From NCBI RefSeq assembly GCF_029542785.1, contig NC_083371.1, positions 620,001-684,000 of the forward strand: a stretch of 64,000 bases of DNA, given 5' to 3'. A model generated the notes under the pieces. That model saw nothing but the letters and a program-made list of their open reading frames with translations. It did no database searches and was not told the origin of the DNA. Below are positions 9,213 through 20,518 of the stretch, in pieces; the stretch's first letter is position 1, and each line of letters starts with the position of its first letter. The stretch comes from Malassezia japonica. Taxonomy: Eukaryota > Basidiomycota > Malasseziomycetes > Malasseziales > Malasseziaceae. A program made the translations under genes and the position numbers.

Positions 9213-11936
9213 ATGGCGAGCAGATGGGCGGCGCTCGCACGGCGCCGCATCGCTGTGCCACGCCGCGATTTCGGCGTGCGGTGGACGTCCCAGTCGCGGC
9301 TGGACGAGGTCCTGCCACAGCGCACATCCATCGACCAGGGCGCGCTGCCTGCGACGCCCGAGACGTACTTGGCGCTGCGCGCGTCGCAGCGCGAGCTGCG
9401 CGCCTTGCCCGAGTCGTCGTACGTTGCGCTGATACACGGCGCAGGGCGCACAGGCCTTGCAGGGCTTGTGTCTAACATTGTGAGCGACGTGCTCGAGTAC
9501 CGCGCGGCGCCGCCGCACTCGGAGCGCCAGCGGAGACTTTTGCTGACACTCTTGTACATGTGCAGCGAGAGTGCGATGCGTCTGCCGATGGCGCCGGAAC
9601 TTGCAGTGCGCCTCACCACCGCGCTGCTGCGAGAGCAGGGGGCGTCGATCAACATGATTCCCCCGTTTGTGGCCGCACACGTCGTCAAGATGGCGCTCTC
9701 GATTCCGTCCAAGCACGGCGAGCAGCACGCGCTCCTGCGCCCCCTCTTTGAGCGGCTGACACATGCAGCGGTCTATCCTAATCTAGAAGAGGGGCTGCAC
9801 TTGGTCGAGTACATGATGCAGTACGGCGACGCGGACCCGTCGGTGGTCATGGAGCTCGTGTCGCGCACCGCACAGGTCGACGTCGGCCGCCTCCGCGAGC
9901 CGATCCTACAGCAGGCGCGCGCCGACGGCTTTGCATGGAGCCGCTGGGCACGCTCGGCGGGCGGCATGACGGACGCAGGGCCGCTGCGGCACGCCGTGCC
10001 GGACCGCCTCAAGGCGCACGCGTTGCGCATCTCGATTTGGTCGCTGTGCTGCCGCGTATGGCTCCGCATGCACCGCGCACGCCGCTTTCGGTCTGCGCTC
10101 GAGCAGCTGGCCGCAGCCCTTGCTCGCGCAGACCGCGACGTGCACGAGCACGTCCAGGCGTCGCCCAGTGCAGGCATTGTCCGCGCACTGCTCCAGGCGC
10201 ACCTCGTGCACCTTGCCGGGAGCGCGTCGCGGAACGGCGTGCGGGCGGCACTCGCAAGCCTGCGCGCATTTCAGGACACGGCCGGCCACGTCCTGCCACG
10301 CGTCATTGCGTCAGTGTGCAACAAGGCGCTGGAACTCGACATGGCCAAAGAGGCGGCGCTTGTCGTGCACACCGCGCTCGACGCCGACGCGCATGCGAGC
10401 GACGAGGCGGCGTCAAAGCTCGCACACGCACTGGGACCACGCATCGTGCTTGCTGCGCTCGAGTACGACACAGGCGCAGCGCGCTTCCACGAGGCAGGCC
10501 GCCTGGCACAGTGGATGATCCGCAGCCTGCCTGGCGACGCACTCGACCTGTTTTGGCCGCAGCCACTGCGTGCAAACGTGCTAGCGTGCCTTGCTACGGC
10601 CGAGCAGTCTAGCATCGCAGAGTCGCTCTACACACGGTGGGCCGAGCCGAGGGACGAGCGCGTGCGGATGGCGTGGCCGCACAGTGGCGATGGCCACATC
10701 GGTCATCACACAGATGCGCACGGCCGGCAGGCCCTTGCGCAGCACGCGCTCTCGATCCTTGGCCAGGGCTGCGCGTTGCCCCCGCCGGGGCAGGGGACGC
10801 AGTACGAGCTCGCTCTTACTGCGCCCTGCATGCTTGCGCTTGTCAAGCTCTTTGGCAGCGCGCCCCGCCACGGCACGGCAAGCAACCGCCCGCTGGCCGT
10901 CGCCGTGCGCGACCACTTTTTGCACGCTGCGCCGCTCGAAACGCGTCCGCACACCGAGCTCACGGCGCTCGCACAGGCCTCGCTCATCGTCGGCGACCGC
11001 TCTACCGCGCTTGCCCTCTTGCGCCTCGTCCAGCCCCGCGTAGACGATGCGGACCTCGCCGTGATGCTGCGTGGGGCATGCGACGTCGACGCAGACGCGG
11101 CCGTCGCGTGCTTCCTCGATGCCCCCCAAAGCGCGTCAAAAAGCAACGCGCAGCTCTATGCGGTGCTTTTCTCGCGGTGCGTGTCCTTGCAGCGCTTCGA
11201 CCTCGCGGCGCGCGTACATGCAGCGTCCGCCGAGCGTGGCCTGGGCGGCACGCTAGCGCGCGATGCCAACGCCGCCTTCTTGGCGCACTCGTCTGCTCAC
11301 CCTGCCGACGCAGTGCGCCGTGTGCTCGGCATGCTGCGTGAGGGCTGGATGCCCGACGCACGCCTCGTGCACTGGGTCATTCGGTGCGCGGTGCGCGGCC
11401 TGTCGCTGCGGGCAGCCGGCTCGGCGCCGGGCCGTCACGAATCGCGCCCTGCGCTGCGTGCGGCGCTTCGCCTCTTTCTCGCATGTGCGCGCCGCGGCTA
11501 CGTCGATCTCCCTACGGCGCGCTTCCTCCTATACCACATTGCGCGGCACGCGCGCGAGCGCCGCGAGCGCCTGCGCACGAGCGTGTGGACCACGCAGCTC
11601 GACCGCGTCGTCGGCGCACTCCGCTGGGCGCCACACCTCGTGCGCGCGTCCGAGTACGCGGACATTGCGCATACCCCCATGCCGACCGGCGTGCACCGAA
11701 ACGGGGCGCCAAACGAACTGCCTGCGCCGCTCCTGCGCCAGGTCGTCCTAGCCTACGAGGCCCTGCGGGACGGCCACGGCGTCGCCGAGACGCTCGCGTG
11801 GATGCACGAAAACGGCACGCTTTCACAGCGTGTCTCTTCCCATACCCCTGCCGAACGTGCATTTGCCGCGATCGCCGCGCGCACGCCGTTGCAGCCCTCC
11901 CCGCCGCGCACCAAGGCGTGGTGGGGCCATAGTTGA
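9213..11936 (+). CDS. mitochondrial helical-repeat (PPR-like) protein
   Basis: Single exon, 907 aa from the ATG at 9213. An in-frame ATG at 9162 would add 17 residues. I prefer 9213 because the following residues (MASRWAALARRRIAVPRR) form a classic Arg-rich mitochondrial presequence and because 9162 overlaps the start of the opposite gene. The body is built of helical pairs; segments such as NAQLYAVLFSRCVSLQRFDL and GMLREGWMPDARLVHWVI resemble pentatricopeptide repeats (for example around 11130-11400). PPR proteins bind mitochondrial RNA and act in processing or translation; that role is inferred from the family. Repeat boundaries were not scored. Confidence 0.65.
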   Translation: MASRWAALARRRIAVPRRDFGVRWTSQSRLDEVLPQRTSIDQGALPATPETYLALRASQRELRALPESSYVALIHGAGRTGLAGLVSNIVSDVLEYRAAPPHSERQRRLLLTLLYMCSESAMRLPMAPELAVRLTTALLREQGASINMIPPFVAAHVVKMALSIPSKHGEQHALLRPLFERLTHAAVYPNLEEGLHLVEYMMQYGDADPSVVMELVSRTAQVDVGRLREPILQQARADGFAWSRWARSAGGMTDAGPLRHAVPDRLKAHALRISIWSLCCRVWLRMHRARRFRSALEQLAAALARADRDVHEHVQASPSAGIVRALLQAHLVHLAGSASRNGVRAALASLRAFQDTAGHVLPRVIASVCNKALELDMAKEAALVVHTALDADAHASDEAASKLAHALGPRIVLAALEYDTGAARFHEAGRLAQWMIRSLPGDALDLFWPQPLRANVLACLATAEQSSIAESLYTRWAEPRDERVRMAWPHSGDGHIGHHTDAHGRQALAQHALSILGQGCALPPPGQGTQYELALTAPCMLALVKLFGSAPRHGTASNRPLAVAVRDHFLHAAPLETRPHTELTALAQASLIVGDRSTALALLRLVQPRVDDADLAVMLRGACDVDADAAVACFLDAPQSASKSNAQLYAVLFSRCVSLQRFDLAARVHAASAERGLGGTLARDANAAFLAHSSAHPADAVRRVLGMLREGWMPDARLVHWVIRCAVRGLSLRAAGSAPGRHESRPALRAALRLFLACARRGYVDLPTARFLLYHIARHARERRERLRTSVWTTQLDRVVGALRWAPHLVRASEYADIAHTPMPTGVHRNGAPNELPAPLLRQVVLAYEALRDGHGVAETLAWMHENGTLSQRVSSHTPAERAFAAIAARTPLQPSPPRTKAWWGHS

Positions 11937-11966
11937 TACCCCGATCGATTTTCCTCCACTTCCTCG

Positions 11967-12539
11967 ATGGTGCCGCGCAGCGCGATGCGGGGCGTCCGGG
12001 CGTACTCTCAGGCGCCGCCGCGGCTTGTCGGTGCGCAGCCCACGATTCGTGGGCCCATGGTAGGTGTGGTGGCTGACGCAGCGTCCCTTTACGAGCGGCG
12101 TGCTTGGATTTCTCCTGGGCTTTAGCGCAGCAGGCGTCGCTGGCCTGTACTGGCTCCAGCGCGAGTACCGCAGCGCGTCCAACTCGGTGCTGGCGAGCAG
12201 TGCGCGCTTGACGGACAGCGCGACGAACGTGCGTAGTGCGACTTACCCAGGTGACGGGCTATTTGGACCGCCTGAACCTCCTCGAGGCGCGCATGCGCGA
12301 GGTCAGCGGCGACGCCATGTCCAGGACGGAGGCGAACACGGCTGCAGAGTCGCTGCGCAAGCTTTACGCCGACCTCTTTGAAGAGACGCATGAGCTCCGC
12401 GAGCGCATGTGGGAGCTGGGTACGTTTTTGTTCTTACACAGAACACGAGACGTTTGCAACGCGCAAGCGGCAGGATCCCCCGTCGTGGGCGCCGCCGCTC
12501 AAGGATACGGTGCGTCTGCCGCCTGTACGCCTCGTATAG
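11967..12539 (+). CDS. mitochondrial single-pass membrane protein, unknown
   Basis: Exons 11967-12059, 12082-12228, 12251-12419, 12442-12539; three 22-nt introns; 168 aa. The N-terminus (MVPRSAMRGVRAYSQAPPR) looks like a mitochondrial presequence. One hydrophobic segment follows (GVLGFLLGFSAAGVAGLYWL, about residues 36-55), then a coiled-coil-like helix region and a short basic/proline tail. This layout (matrix signal, one inner-membrane helix, intermembrane coiled coil) occurs in several small inner-membrane organising or assembly factors, but no family is recognised. It starts only 30 bp after the upstream stop codon, so the two may share transcription. Confidence 0.65.
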
Positions 12540-12610
12540 AATATAGTACACCCACGCACGGGATCGCTTCTCTCGCTCGCGACGCTGCCGACTCCACACG
12601 ATCGCCGATC

Positions 12611-14469
12611 ATGGCGTCACGCGAGGCAATTGTCGTAGACGACGCGGACGACGCACCGAGTGCGGCGCCGCGCTCGCTCGCTAGCATTATACCGGACCGT
12701 GCGCAGCTCGAGCGCGAGAGGCTGGCGCGCGCGGCGAAGCGCGCGGCTCAGGCCGTGGACCGTGCGCCGACCGCAGGGCCGAGCACCATGGCGGGGCCGT
12801 CGACGCCGCAGCGCGCCCAGGTACCCGTGCCAGCGCCGGCGGCGGAACGCACACCAGAAGCGCCGTCTGCGACAGAAAAGGCGCCAGCGACAGCGTCTCT
12901 GTCTGCTACACGAGGCACACCCCGCGCAAAGCGGCCGGGCAGTCCGACCCAGGCAGACTGGGGCTCGTACGTGCCCAAGCGGCGTGCCGGTGCCGCGACG
13001 TCGGCCTCGGGGCCGTACGCAGGCTGGAAGTCGGCAGACGTGCCTCGCGCGTCTCCTAGCAGCGAGACGTCACCGCGGTATACCCCCATCTCGGCTGCGG
13101 ACCGCTTCTGGCGCGGAGCAATCAAGGTATGGTGCCCAGCTCACGCAGGCGACCTACAACCGCTATGCGCGGCCCGCCAAGGCCGGCACGCGCCTCGGTG
13201 AGGCTCTGCTGCCGGCCACGGCGACGAGCGCCAACGGGCTGCAGCGCGTCCTGCTCACCTCGTACGATGTCGAGATGGAATGGCTGCTTACTCTCTTCCC
13301 CTCGGTACCCGTGACGTACATCGGCAATCCCCCGCCCGGCGACCCTCGACGTGACCCCAGCGTCCCAAGGCCTGGCTTGTATCCGTGCAATGGCGTGTCG
13401 AATTGGGAAATGGGCATTCCTTCCAAGCCCCACCCCCGCGCGCTGCAGCACAGTAAGCTGATCCTCCTGTACTTTACGACTCACCTGCGCGTGATCATCT
13501 CGACCGGTAACCTGTCGCAAGTCGACTGGACGCGCTACGAAAACGTACGTCGTTGTGCTCATGCAGCTCTTTTACGTGCAAGATTTTCCGCCGGCCAGTG
13601 ACGCGTCGCCCGAGCCTCCGTCGCCGCGCGCGTCCGGCGACGCATTCCGCACGGACCTCGAGCGTGTGCTCACGTCGCTCAGTCTCCCCCGCACGCATGC
13701 CGCCTATACAGCCCTCGCGACGTACTCGTTCACGCGCGCAGCCGCGCATATCGTCGCGAGCTGGCCGCAGCCTCCTGTGCACGGCTGGCCAGCGATGGAG
13801 CACTGCGGCGTGGCGCGTCTCGGGCGTGTGGTGCGCACTATTGGCGCGCGCAGCGATAAAATGTTGCTCGAGGCGCAGGGGTCGTCGCTCGGCGTGTACG
13901 AGCGCCGCTGGCTCGAGCAGTTCTACGTGCTGGCCAGCGGCCGCGACGTGACGGGCGTACTCCCATTTGCCGGGCGTGCGAGTGGCCCTGGCGCCTCGAG
14001 CGAGTTCCTCAAGCTCACTGGAGAGACGTCGTGGCCGCCCGTGCGCATCCTCTTTCCCACGCAGCGCTATGTCGAGCAGACCTTTGTCGAGGGCCCCCCT
14101 GGTGCGGGGTGCTTCTTTGCCAAGGTCGACGACTTTCACAAGCGCGAGCTGCGCCCCCTGTTCTACCAGCCGGTGTCGTGTCGCGGCGACATTCTCATGC
14201 ATGCCAAGTCGCTCGTGGCTACCGGCCCCGCGTCCCAGGGATGGGTGTACCTCGGCAGTGCGAACTTTACGCGGGCGGCGTGGGGCACAGTCGCCGGCAC
14301 GCCCGAGCGCCCGACGCTCTCGGTGAACAACTGGGAGCTGGGTATTGTCCTCCCTCTAGACTCTACGGATGTGGACGGAAGCGCAGCCGACGCCATCCCC
14401 TACCGGCGCCCTCCCGCGCCGTACGGCGCTTCGGACGCCCCGTGGAATATAGCGAGTCTCGGTCGATAG
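12611..14469 (+). CDS. TDP1: tyrosyl-DNA phosphodiesterase TDP1
   Basis: Exons 12611-13126, 13149-13544, 13567-14469; two 22-nt introns; 604 aa. A DNA repair enzyme that hydrolyses 3'-phosphotyrosyl links left by trapped topoisomerase I. It has a low-complexity N-terminus (residues 1-170) and then two HKD catalytic motifs: HSKLILLYF (His273, Lys275) followed by STGNLSQVDW, and HAKSLVATG (His516, Lys518) followed by GSANFTRAAWG. Both halves of the phospholipase-D fold are therefore complete. The nuclear localisation is expected from the family. It is followed after only 17 bp by the TFIIE-beta gene on the same strand. Confidence 0.93.
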
Positions 14470-14486
14470 TGTGGAGGTTGCCTACG

Positions 14487-15326
14487 ATGTCGACGTACGT
14501 TGCGCGTCTGACGCAGGAACCTTGCGCTGGCCGATGGCGAGGTGTATAGCCAGCCGGCTGCGACCGGTGTTGGTATCCACGAGAGTACACAGCTCGTGGC
14601 GGCGATCGATGCGCTGAAAGTAGGTTGTTTGGCTGACGCAGCGCCATGGCAACCCGGTGCGGCTCGAAGACTTTGCGCTGATGAACGGCCTGCAGTCGCT
14701 GCTGGACAGCAAGAACGGGCTGTACAAGCGCTTCTCCGAGCACCCCAAGGTGCAGTATGACGAAAAGACGGATTTGTGGAGCTACAAGGTAGGCCCTCTT
14801 CCTGACGCAGCCCGACTACAATGTGCACAGCACCGCCGACGTCGTGACGCTGCTGCGTGACAAGTACTACCACCCCGCGGCGCTGACCCCCGCGTCCGCG
14901 GCGGCGGGCATGCGTGTCGCCGAGCTACGTGAGTCGTATCCCCCCGCGCGCGAGGCGATCGAGGAGCTGGTCAATGCCGAGCCCTTTGAGGACCGCCAGG
15001 TGCTGGCGCTGCGTGGCAAGCGCGATGGCGCGATCAAGCACGTCTTTTGGAACCCCATCCAAGGCGAGGAGGTGCGGCCGATTGACAACGAGTTCAAGGA
15101 GCTGTGGCGTAGCCTGCGCGTGCCCGACGTGGTGGACCTCACGACGGACCTCGAGAGCGAGGGCCTCAGTGCGACCAAAGAGATTGACAATGCGCCGAAG
15201 GCCCAGGCGAGTGCGCCCGCGCAGCGTGGGCGCAAGAGCCGGCGTGGCGCCGCGCCGCGCAAGTTCAAGCTGCAAAACACGCATTTGCAAGGCGTGGACC
15301 TGAGCAAGGACTTTGTCAAGCAGTGA
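14487..15326 (+). CDS. TFA2: TFIIE beta subunit (TFA2)
   Basis: Exons 14487-14494, 14517-14619, 14642-14788, 14811-15326; three 22-nt introns; 257 aa. The first exon is only 8 nt (ATG TCG AC). General transcription factor that recruits and stimulates TFIIH at RNA polymerase II promoters. The winged-helix core (RLEDFALMNGLQSLL, then DLWSYKPDYNVHSTADVV) and the C-terminal basic region ending KLQNTHLQGVDLSKDF match the family. Its 3' end converges on the MAP kinase with 19 bp between the stops. The start is fixed by the spliced frame; an unspliced first exon would hit other frames at once. Confidence 0.9.
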
Positions 15327-15345
15327 CTTGTAGCTAGATACCAAA

Positions 15346-16829
15346 CTAATACTGCTGTACAGGGTGCGCACCGATCTGGCGGTTCAGCGACTCGTACGGG
15401 TCCTCCATCACGTCGCTCTCGGCGACCATCTCGTTGCGCTCGGCACATGGATGTCCCTGCGCCGAGACCGACTCGCCGAGGATCGAGTACGTCGACTGTT
15501 CCGGCGCCGAGCGCTCGATTTCCGCGCGCGACGGCACCGGGAGCGTGTCCTGGCGGCGCGACCCGCTCGGCGGTGTGTGCTCGTACGGCGAGGCTTCCGG
15601 CGGGATCGCCTCGGCGGTCGGCACCACAGGCGGCACCTCCTGCGCGGACGTCTCGCGGAGCATTTGCTGGCGGGCCTGCGCCTGGAGGCGCACTTCGCGG
15701 CGGAACGAAATGACCTCGTTGAGGATGAGTTTCTTCATGCCCTCGATGTCGTCGATCTGCTCGAAGGAAAAGTCAAACTTGGCGCCGCACGTCGGCTCGT
15801 CCGCGGGGTCGTGCCAGACGGCAAGGTAGGGATGGCGGAGCGCCTCGTCGCAGGTGATGCGCTCCGCCGGGTCGAACGCGAGGAGGCGGCGCAGCAAATC
15901 CAGCGCGAGCGGGTTGGCGTCGGGGTATAGCTGCTCGAACGGGATTTGGGGCTTGAATGGCAGCGAATTGATGTACTGCTGCGCACGCGGGCTCGCGATG
16001 CGCGCCAGCATGTCGTCTGGCGGCGTGCCGAGGTAGTACAGGATCTGGTTGAGTTGGTCGACATAGTCGCGGCCCTTGAACAGCGGGCGGCGCCCCAGGA
16101 GCTCGGCGAGGATGCATCCGACGGACCACAAGTCGACTGGGTCAGCAAGGCAACGTACTGGCTGTGGTGTAGTTCTGGTGCGAAAGCATAATCTCCGGCG
16201 CGCGGTACCAGCGGGTAGCGACGTACTCGGTCATGAACTCCTGTGCGCCCGGCACTACCGTGTTCGCCTCTGCGTCAAAGCCGCGCGAGAGGCCAAAGTC
16301 GCAAATCTTCAGCTCGCAGTCGGCGTTGACCAGGAGGTTGCCCGGCTTGAGGTCGCGGTGGAGGACGTTGGCGCTGTGGATGTACTTCAGGCCGCAGAGC
16401 GTCTGGTAGATAAACGACTGGAAGTGGGCATCGCTCAGCGGCTGGCCCGAGCGGATGATGGCGTGCAAGTCGGCCTCCATGAGCTCCTCGTAGAGGTACA
16501 CCTCGTTAAACGCCTGGGGATTCGTAATATCCAGGTCGTACAGGCAGGTGATGTTCTTGTGCCCGCGAAAGTGGCGGAGCAATCTGGGTTAGACAAAGCA
16601 CCTACTTGATCTCGCGCAGCGCGCGCTTGGACAGGATGCGCTTCGTAAAGACGTTCGAGATGCGCTTAATCGCGATGCTCTCGCCCGACGCACGGTGCAC
16701 GGCCGAAGCCACACAGCCGTACGCGCCCTGGCCGAGCCCTTTCGTGACGTTGTACGCCGGGTCTACCCAGAAGGTCTGCGATAGGACGTTCGCCTGGACG
16801 CGGTGGGGATGCTCGGTGGAGAGACTCAT
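15346..16829 (-). CDS. SLT2: SLT2/MPK1-type cell-wall-integrity MAP kinase
   Basis: Minus-strand exons 16606-16829, 16159-16583, 15346-16136; two 22-nt introns; 479 aa. It has the Gly-rich loop [13 protein letters not shown], the catalytic loop [18 protein letters not shown] and the activation motif TEY (Thr193, Tyr195) followed by [10 protein letters not shown], which marks the ERK-like fungal SLT2/MPK1 class rather than HOG1 (TGY). The C-terminal extension after residue 370 is Gln/Pro-rich. It acts downstream of PKC1 in cell-wall stress signalling, as known for the family. The start chosen at 16829 gives a normal N-terminus; an earlier in-frame Met at 16922 adds an unlikely Ala/Gly leader. 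Confidence 0.93.
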
Positions 16830-16972
16830 GCCGTACGCTGGTGCTGCTGCCCCGCTATAAAGGGCCCATGCGGCAGCGTGACGTCGGACTTCCGCGCCCG
16901 CGCGCAGACTTCGGCCGAACACGGAGTCGCGGCGCGAACGCAGCCCTGCTTGTTGGCTGCTGTGGGTCGGAG

Positions 16973-19312
16973 ATGGCGCGGCAGAGTGACGCAGTGGGAT
17001 CGCGGGGTGCCGCGACAGGAGCGCCCCCGCCCCCGCCGCTGAGCGCGAGCGTGCGTGGGATGCGCCGCAACTGGAAGTACGCGGCTATCTGCCAGTTCCT
17101 CATCACCTTTGACGAGGCGCTGCAGCTCGACGGGTTCACGACGCAGGGGCTCGAAGACGCGCTCGACCGCATGCAGATGTCGTACCTCGACGCGCTGTTT
17201 TTTAAGCTTCTGCACGCCTTGACGCAGGACCGCCACCTGACGGAGGAGAACTGGGGCGCGAGCCTCCGCACGCAGTGGAATCGCCGCGCGGCGGACGACA
17301 CGCCGCTCGTCCTGGGCACGGACGAGGAGCCGGTCGAGTGGACCGCGCTCACGCTCGACCAGCAGCTCGACACGCTGCATGCGCTGTGCGAGTGGCAGCT
17401 CGAGAACCCGGACCGCCTGCGCCGCCTCGTCGGCACCGACGAGGACGCCATCAGCTGGCGCGTCGACCCTGCGGGCTGGGACCGCGAGGGAAATACCTAC
17501 TGGCTCTTTGACGACAACCGCCTCTGGGTGCAGCGCGTGCCGAAGCGCGCGCCCAAGCGCAAGGCGGCGAAGCAGCCCAAGCGCCAGGCCAAGAAAAAGG
17601 CGGCGCCCCCACCGCGCCCGTCGGGACGCCGCTCGTCGCGCCTGAGCAAGGGCGCCGAGGCAGAGTGGGAGGAGGTGCCCCCAGAGATCCTCAAGCCGGA
17701 GGACGTATTTGACAGCGACTCGGAGTTGTCGCAGCCCCCGTCGGAGGACGAAAGCGAGTGGGTGGAATTCGAGACGGTCTGCGTCTCGCTCCAGGAGTGG
17801 AAGGCGTTCCTGGAGAGGTTCGCCTCTCTCAAGCACCCAGACGAACGCGTTCTTTACAGCTACCTCGCCAAGGAAGTTTTCCCGCGTGTAGAAGAGGTGC
17901 TGGTCGCCGAGCAGCGCAAGCAGGCGCTCGAGGAGGCCATGTCGCACCGGAAGCGCAGCAGCCGCATCGCCATGAAGGAGAGCGAGCGCGAGGTCAAGGA
18001 GCGCGAGCTCGCCGAGGCGCGTGCCGCACGTGTGCGCGCCGTGGCCGAGCTGCGTGAGCGCGAGGAGCGCGAGGCGCGTGAACAGGCCGAGACACACACA
18101 CGCCGCTCGCGCGAAGAGCGCCTGCGCGACCGCGAGGAGCGCCTGCTCGCACGCGAGCGCATGGCGATCGAGCGCTCGCGCAGCGACACGCCCGCGGACC
18201 GCAGCGAGTCCGCGCTGGACCGCAAGGATACCCAAGCCACCGACGCGTCCAGCGACTGGTTCCTGCACTGTGAAGTGTGTGGCGAAGACGCCAAGAACCC
18301 GCAGAATGCAGATAATGTCGTGGCATGCGAGCGCTGCGGCGTCTGGCAGCACACCGAGTGCTGGGACCGCAAGGACAAGGAGCAGGGACAGCCGCCGCGC
18401 AACTGGGACAAGGTCGACTTTTACTGCGGCGCATGCCGCGAGCACTCGTCGCACTACCAGTCAAATCAGGTGTATACCACGCACCCGCAGTCGATTGGCA
18501 CGTCGCACATGGGCAACAACATGCCGGTCCAGGACCGACTGCTGATGTTTATGTCGACGCGCCAGCCGGTCGCGACCTCGGCACCGCTCACGCCGTCGTA
18601 CAGGGCCGACTACCACGGGTCGGCCGCGTCGCACAATACGTTCTTTGCGCCGTCGCTCGAGATGGAGCCGTCGGGGCGCCACTTTATGGGCCTGCCCCAG
18701 CTCCACTCGCAGCCCGTGATGCCGAACGGGGCGATGCCGAGCACAGCGCCGAATATGCCAAACATGTCACCCATTGCACTGCTGCGGCGCGGAAATGGGG
18801 AGGCGAACGAGCTCCCGCAGGACCGCCATGCGCCGCTCCTCGCGCAGTATGCACAGGAGCCAGGCGGTGTGCGGCGCGTGCAGCCAAAAGAGGCCGGTGC
18901 GAGTGAGTCTACGGGTGCTACGTCGGAGCCTCGCGCGTCCGAAAACACGGCACCCGGCCGCACGGCGTCGGACACGCCTTCCGGCGATGCGCCCCCGGCC
19001 GGCGCCGCTCCGCTTCCCCCCGTCTCGATGGGTGCCCCTCTTTCGATCTCTTCCCACGCCAGCGAAGGCACGCCGCGCTCCCAGCCAGTGGACGCACACC
19101 TGCAGGCCGTGACGGGCACGTCGCCGAAGCGTGCGGCGCCCTCGCGCTCGCCGCAGCGGTCGCCCTCTGGCTCATTTCCCCTGCGCCGCAACACGCTCCC
19201 TTCGCCGCTGTCGCGTGCAATCAATCCGGCTGGCAGTGTCCCCCCCATCCAGCTCGACACGCCCGCCGAAGCGCTCCCCTCTGCGCCGAGCGCCCCGCAT
19301 ACCACCGTGTAG
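16973..19312 (+). CDS. DDT-domain and PHD-finger chromatin protein
   Basis: Single exon, 779 aa from the ATG at 16973. Another in-frame ATG at 16868 lies only 38 bp from the opposite kinase start and is less likely. A DDT-type domain (about residues 32-90, WKYAAICQFLITFDEAL) is followed by a WHIM-like segment (DPAGWDREGNTYWLFDDNRLW), basic stretches, a coiled coil rich in Glu/Arg (about 310-410), and a C4HC3 PHD finger (CEVC ... CERC ... HTEC ... CGAC, about residues 429-487). The C-terminal third is Pro/Ser-rich and disordered. This layout is typical of regulatory subunits of ISWI-type remodellers (CECR2/RSF1-like); the PHD finger may read histone tails. The specific complex is inferred. Confidence 0.8.
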   Translation: MARQSDAVGSRGAATGAPPPPPLSASVRGMRRNWKYAAICQFLITFDEALQLDGFTTQGLEDALDRMQMSYLDALFFKLLHALTQDRHLTEENWGASLRTQWNRRAADDTPLVLGTDEEPVEWTALTLDQQLDTLHALCEWQLENPDRLRRLVGTDEDAISWRVDPAGWDREGNTYWLFDDNRLWVQRVPKRAPKRKAAKQPKRQAKKKAAPPPRPSGRRSSRLSKGAEAEWEEVPPEILKPEDVFDSDSELSQPPSEDESEWVEFETVCVSLQEWKAFLERFASLKHPDERVLYSYLAKEVFPRVEEVLVAEQRKQALEEAMSHRKRSSRIAMKESEREVKERELAEARAARVRAVAELREREEREAREQAETHTRRSREERLRDREERLLARERMAIERSRSDTPADRSESALDRKDTQATDASSDWFLHCEVCGEDAKNPQNADNVVACERCGVWQHTECWDRKDKEQGQPPRNWDKVDFYCGACREHSSHYQSNQVYTTHPQSIGTSHMGNNMPVQDRLLMFMSTRQPVATSAPLTPSYRADYHGSAASHNTFFAPSLEMEPSGRHFMGLPQLHSQPVMPNGAMPSTAPNMPNMSPIALLRRGNGEANELPQDRHAPLLAQYAQEPGGVRRVQPKEAGASESTGATSEPRASENTAPGRTASDTPSGDAPPAGAAPLPPVSMGAPLSISSHASEGTPRSQPVDAHLQAVTGTSPKRAAPSRSPQRSPSGSFPLRRNTLPSPLSRAINPAGSVPPIQLDTPAEALPSAPSAPHTTV

Positions 19313-19386
19313 ACTAGGCTGCATAGCCCGATCCCGATTTCGGCCGATTATATAGAGCCCCGCGGCGCTCCGCTGTGGACGACGAC

Positions 19387-20459
19387 ATGGCGTCAGGAGC
19401 ACCGGAGCGGAGTGCAGGCGGTGTGCCGCTGCACGTCGAGCCGATGCAGCAAAGCACCAGCGTTGGAGCTGAAAATAACGATGCGCTTAGTGAGCTGGGC
19501 GAAGAGGAGGAAATTTACGGTACGCACCTCGTCTCATCGCAGAAAGCGAGACGCCGTCCGAGAGCGGGACAGAGGGCCTGACGTGGATCTCGTGGTTCTG
19601 CTCGCTGGCAGGGCACCAGTACTTTGCCGAGGTTGCAGAGGACTTTATTGAAGACGATTTTAATCTCACCGGCCTCAATTTTCTGGTGCCCTTCTACAAA
19701 GAGGCGCTCGAAATGATCCTCGATATCGAGCCGCGTACGTCGCTTTGCTGACCACAGAAGAGGACTCGCTCAAGATTCCGGACGTGTCGATCGTGGAATC
19801 GTCCGCGGAGCTGCTCTATGGACTGATCCATCAGCGCTATATCATCACCCGGCAAGGAATGCAGCAAATGGTACGCATACCAACTCACCCAGGTCGACAA
19901 GTTCGAAGAGGGGCACTTTGGCGTCTGCCCCCGCGTCTTTTGCAACTCGCAGCTGGTCCTGCCTTGTGGCCGCTCTGATCTGCCGGGCCTCGACACGGTC
20001 AAGGTACGTGTTGCATCTCACCCAGCTCTTTTGCCCCAACTGCCTTGATACCTACATTCCCCCAAGCAGCCGCTTCCACGGCATTGACGGTACGTCGTAC
20101 GGCTGGCTGACGCAGGCGCCTTCTTTGGCACGACCTTTCCCCACCTGCTCCTACAGTGCTACCGCGATCTGGCCCCTTCGATCATTGCACCCGCCACAAC
20201 CTCTGTCTCGAGCACGCCGCAAGAGGACAGTTCCCCTGCAAAAGATGCGCCGATGGACGTGTCGCCGGACGCTTCGACACAGCCCACAGCCAAGGCCAGC
20301 GCACTGACGCCGGCACGCCTCGGGCGAAAAACGCCGCATACCGGGATCTACATTCCGCGCATCTATGGCTTCCGCGTCAGCGAATTCGCGACCAGCGGGC
20401 CGCGCATGCAGTGGATGCGGCTCCGGCCGCACGCCCTCGCTGAGCTCGAACCGAGGTAG
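19387..20459 (+). CDS. CKB1: casein kinase II beta (regulatory) subunit
   Basis: Exons 19387-19519, 19543-19734, 19758-19870, 19893-20003, 20026-20089, 20116-20459; five introns of 23, 23, 22, 22 and 26 nt; 318 aa. Regulatory subunit of protein kinase CK2. It carries the hallmark acidic and structural core (TWISWFCSLAGHQYFAEV, then EDFIEDDFNLTGL), a four-cysteine zinc site (CPRVFC and, in the next exon, CPNC) and the C-terminal PRIYGFRVSEF segment. A Ser/Pro-rich insert of about 50 residues precedes that last segment. Symbol CKB1 versus CKB2 cannot be decided. The ATG at 19387 is the first in frame. Confidence 0.93.
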
Positions 20460-20518
20460 TGCCATAGCCTCCACGTGGAATTAGTCAGCGAATACGGGCG
20501 CCGCACGTCACTCCTGCC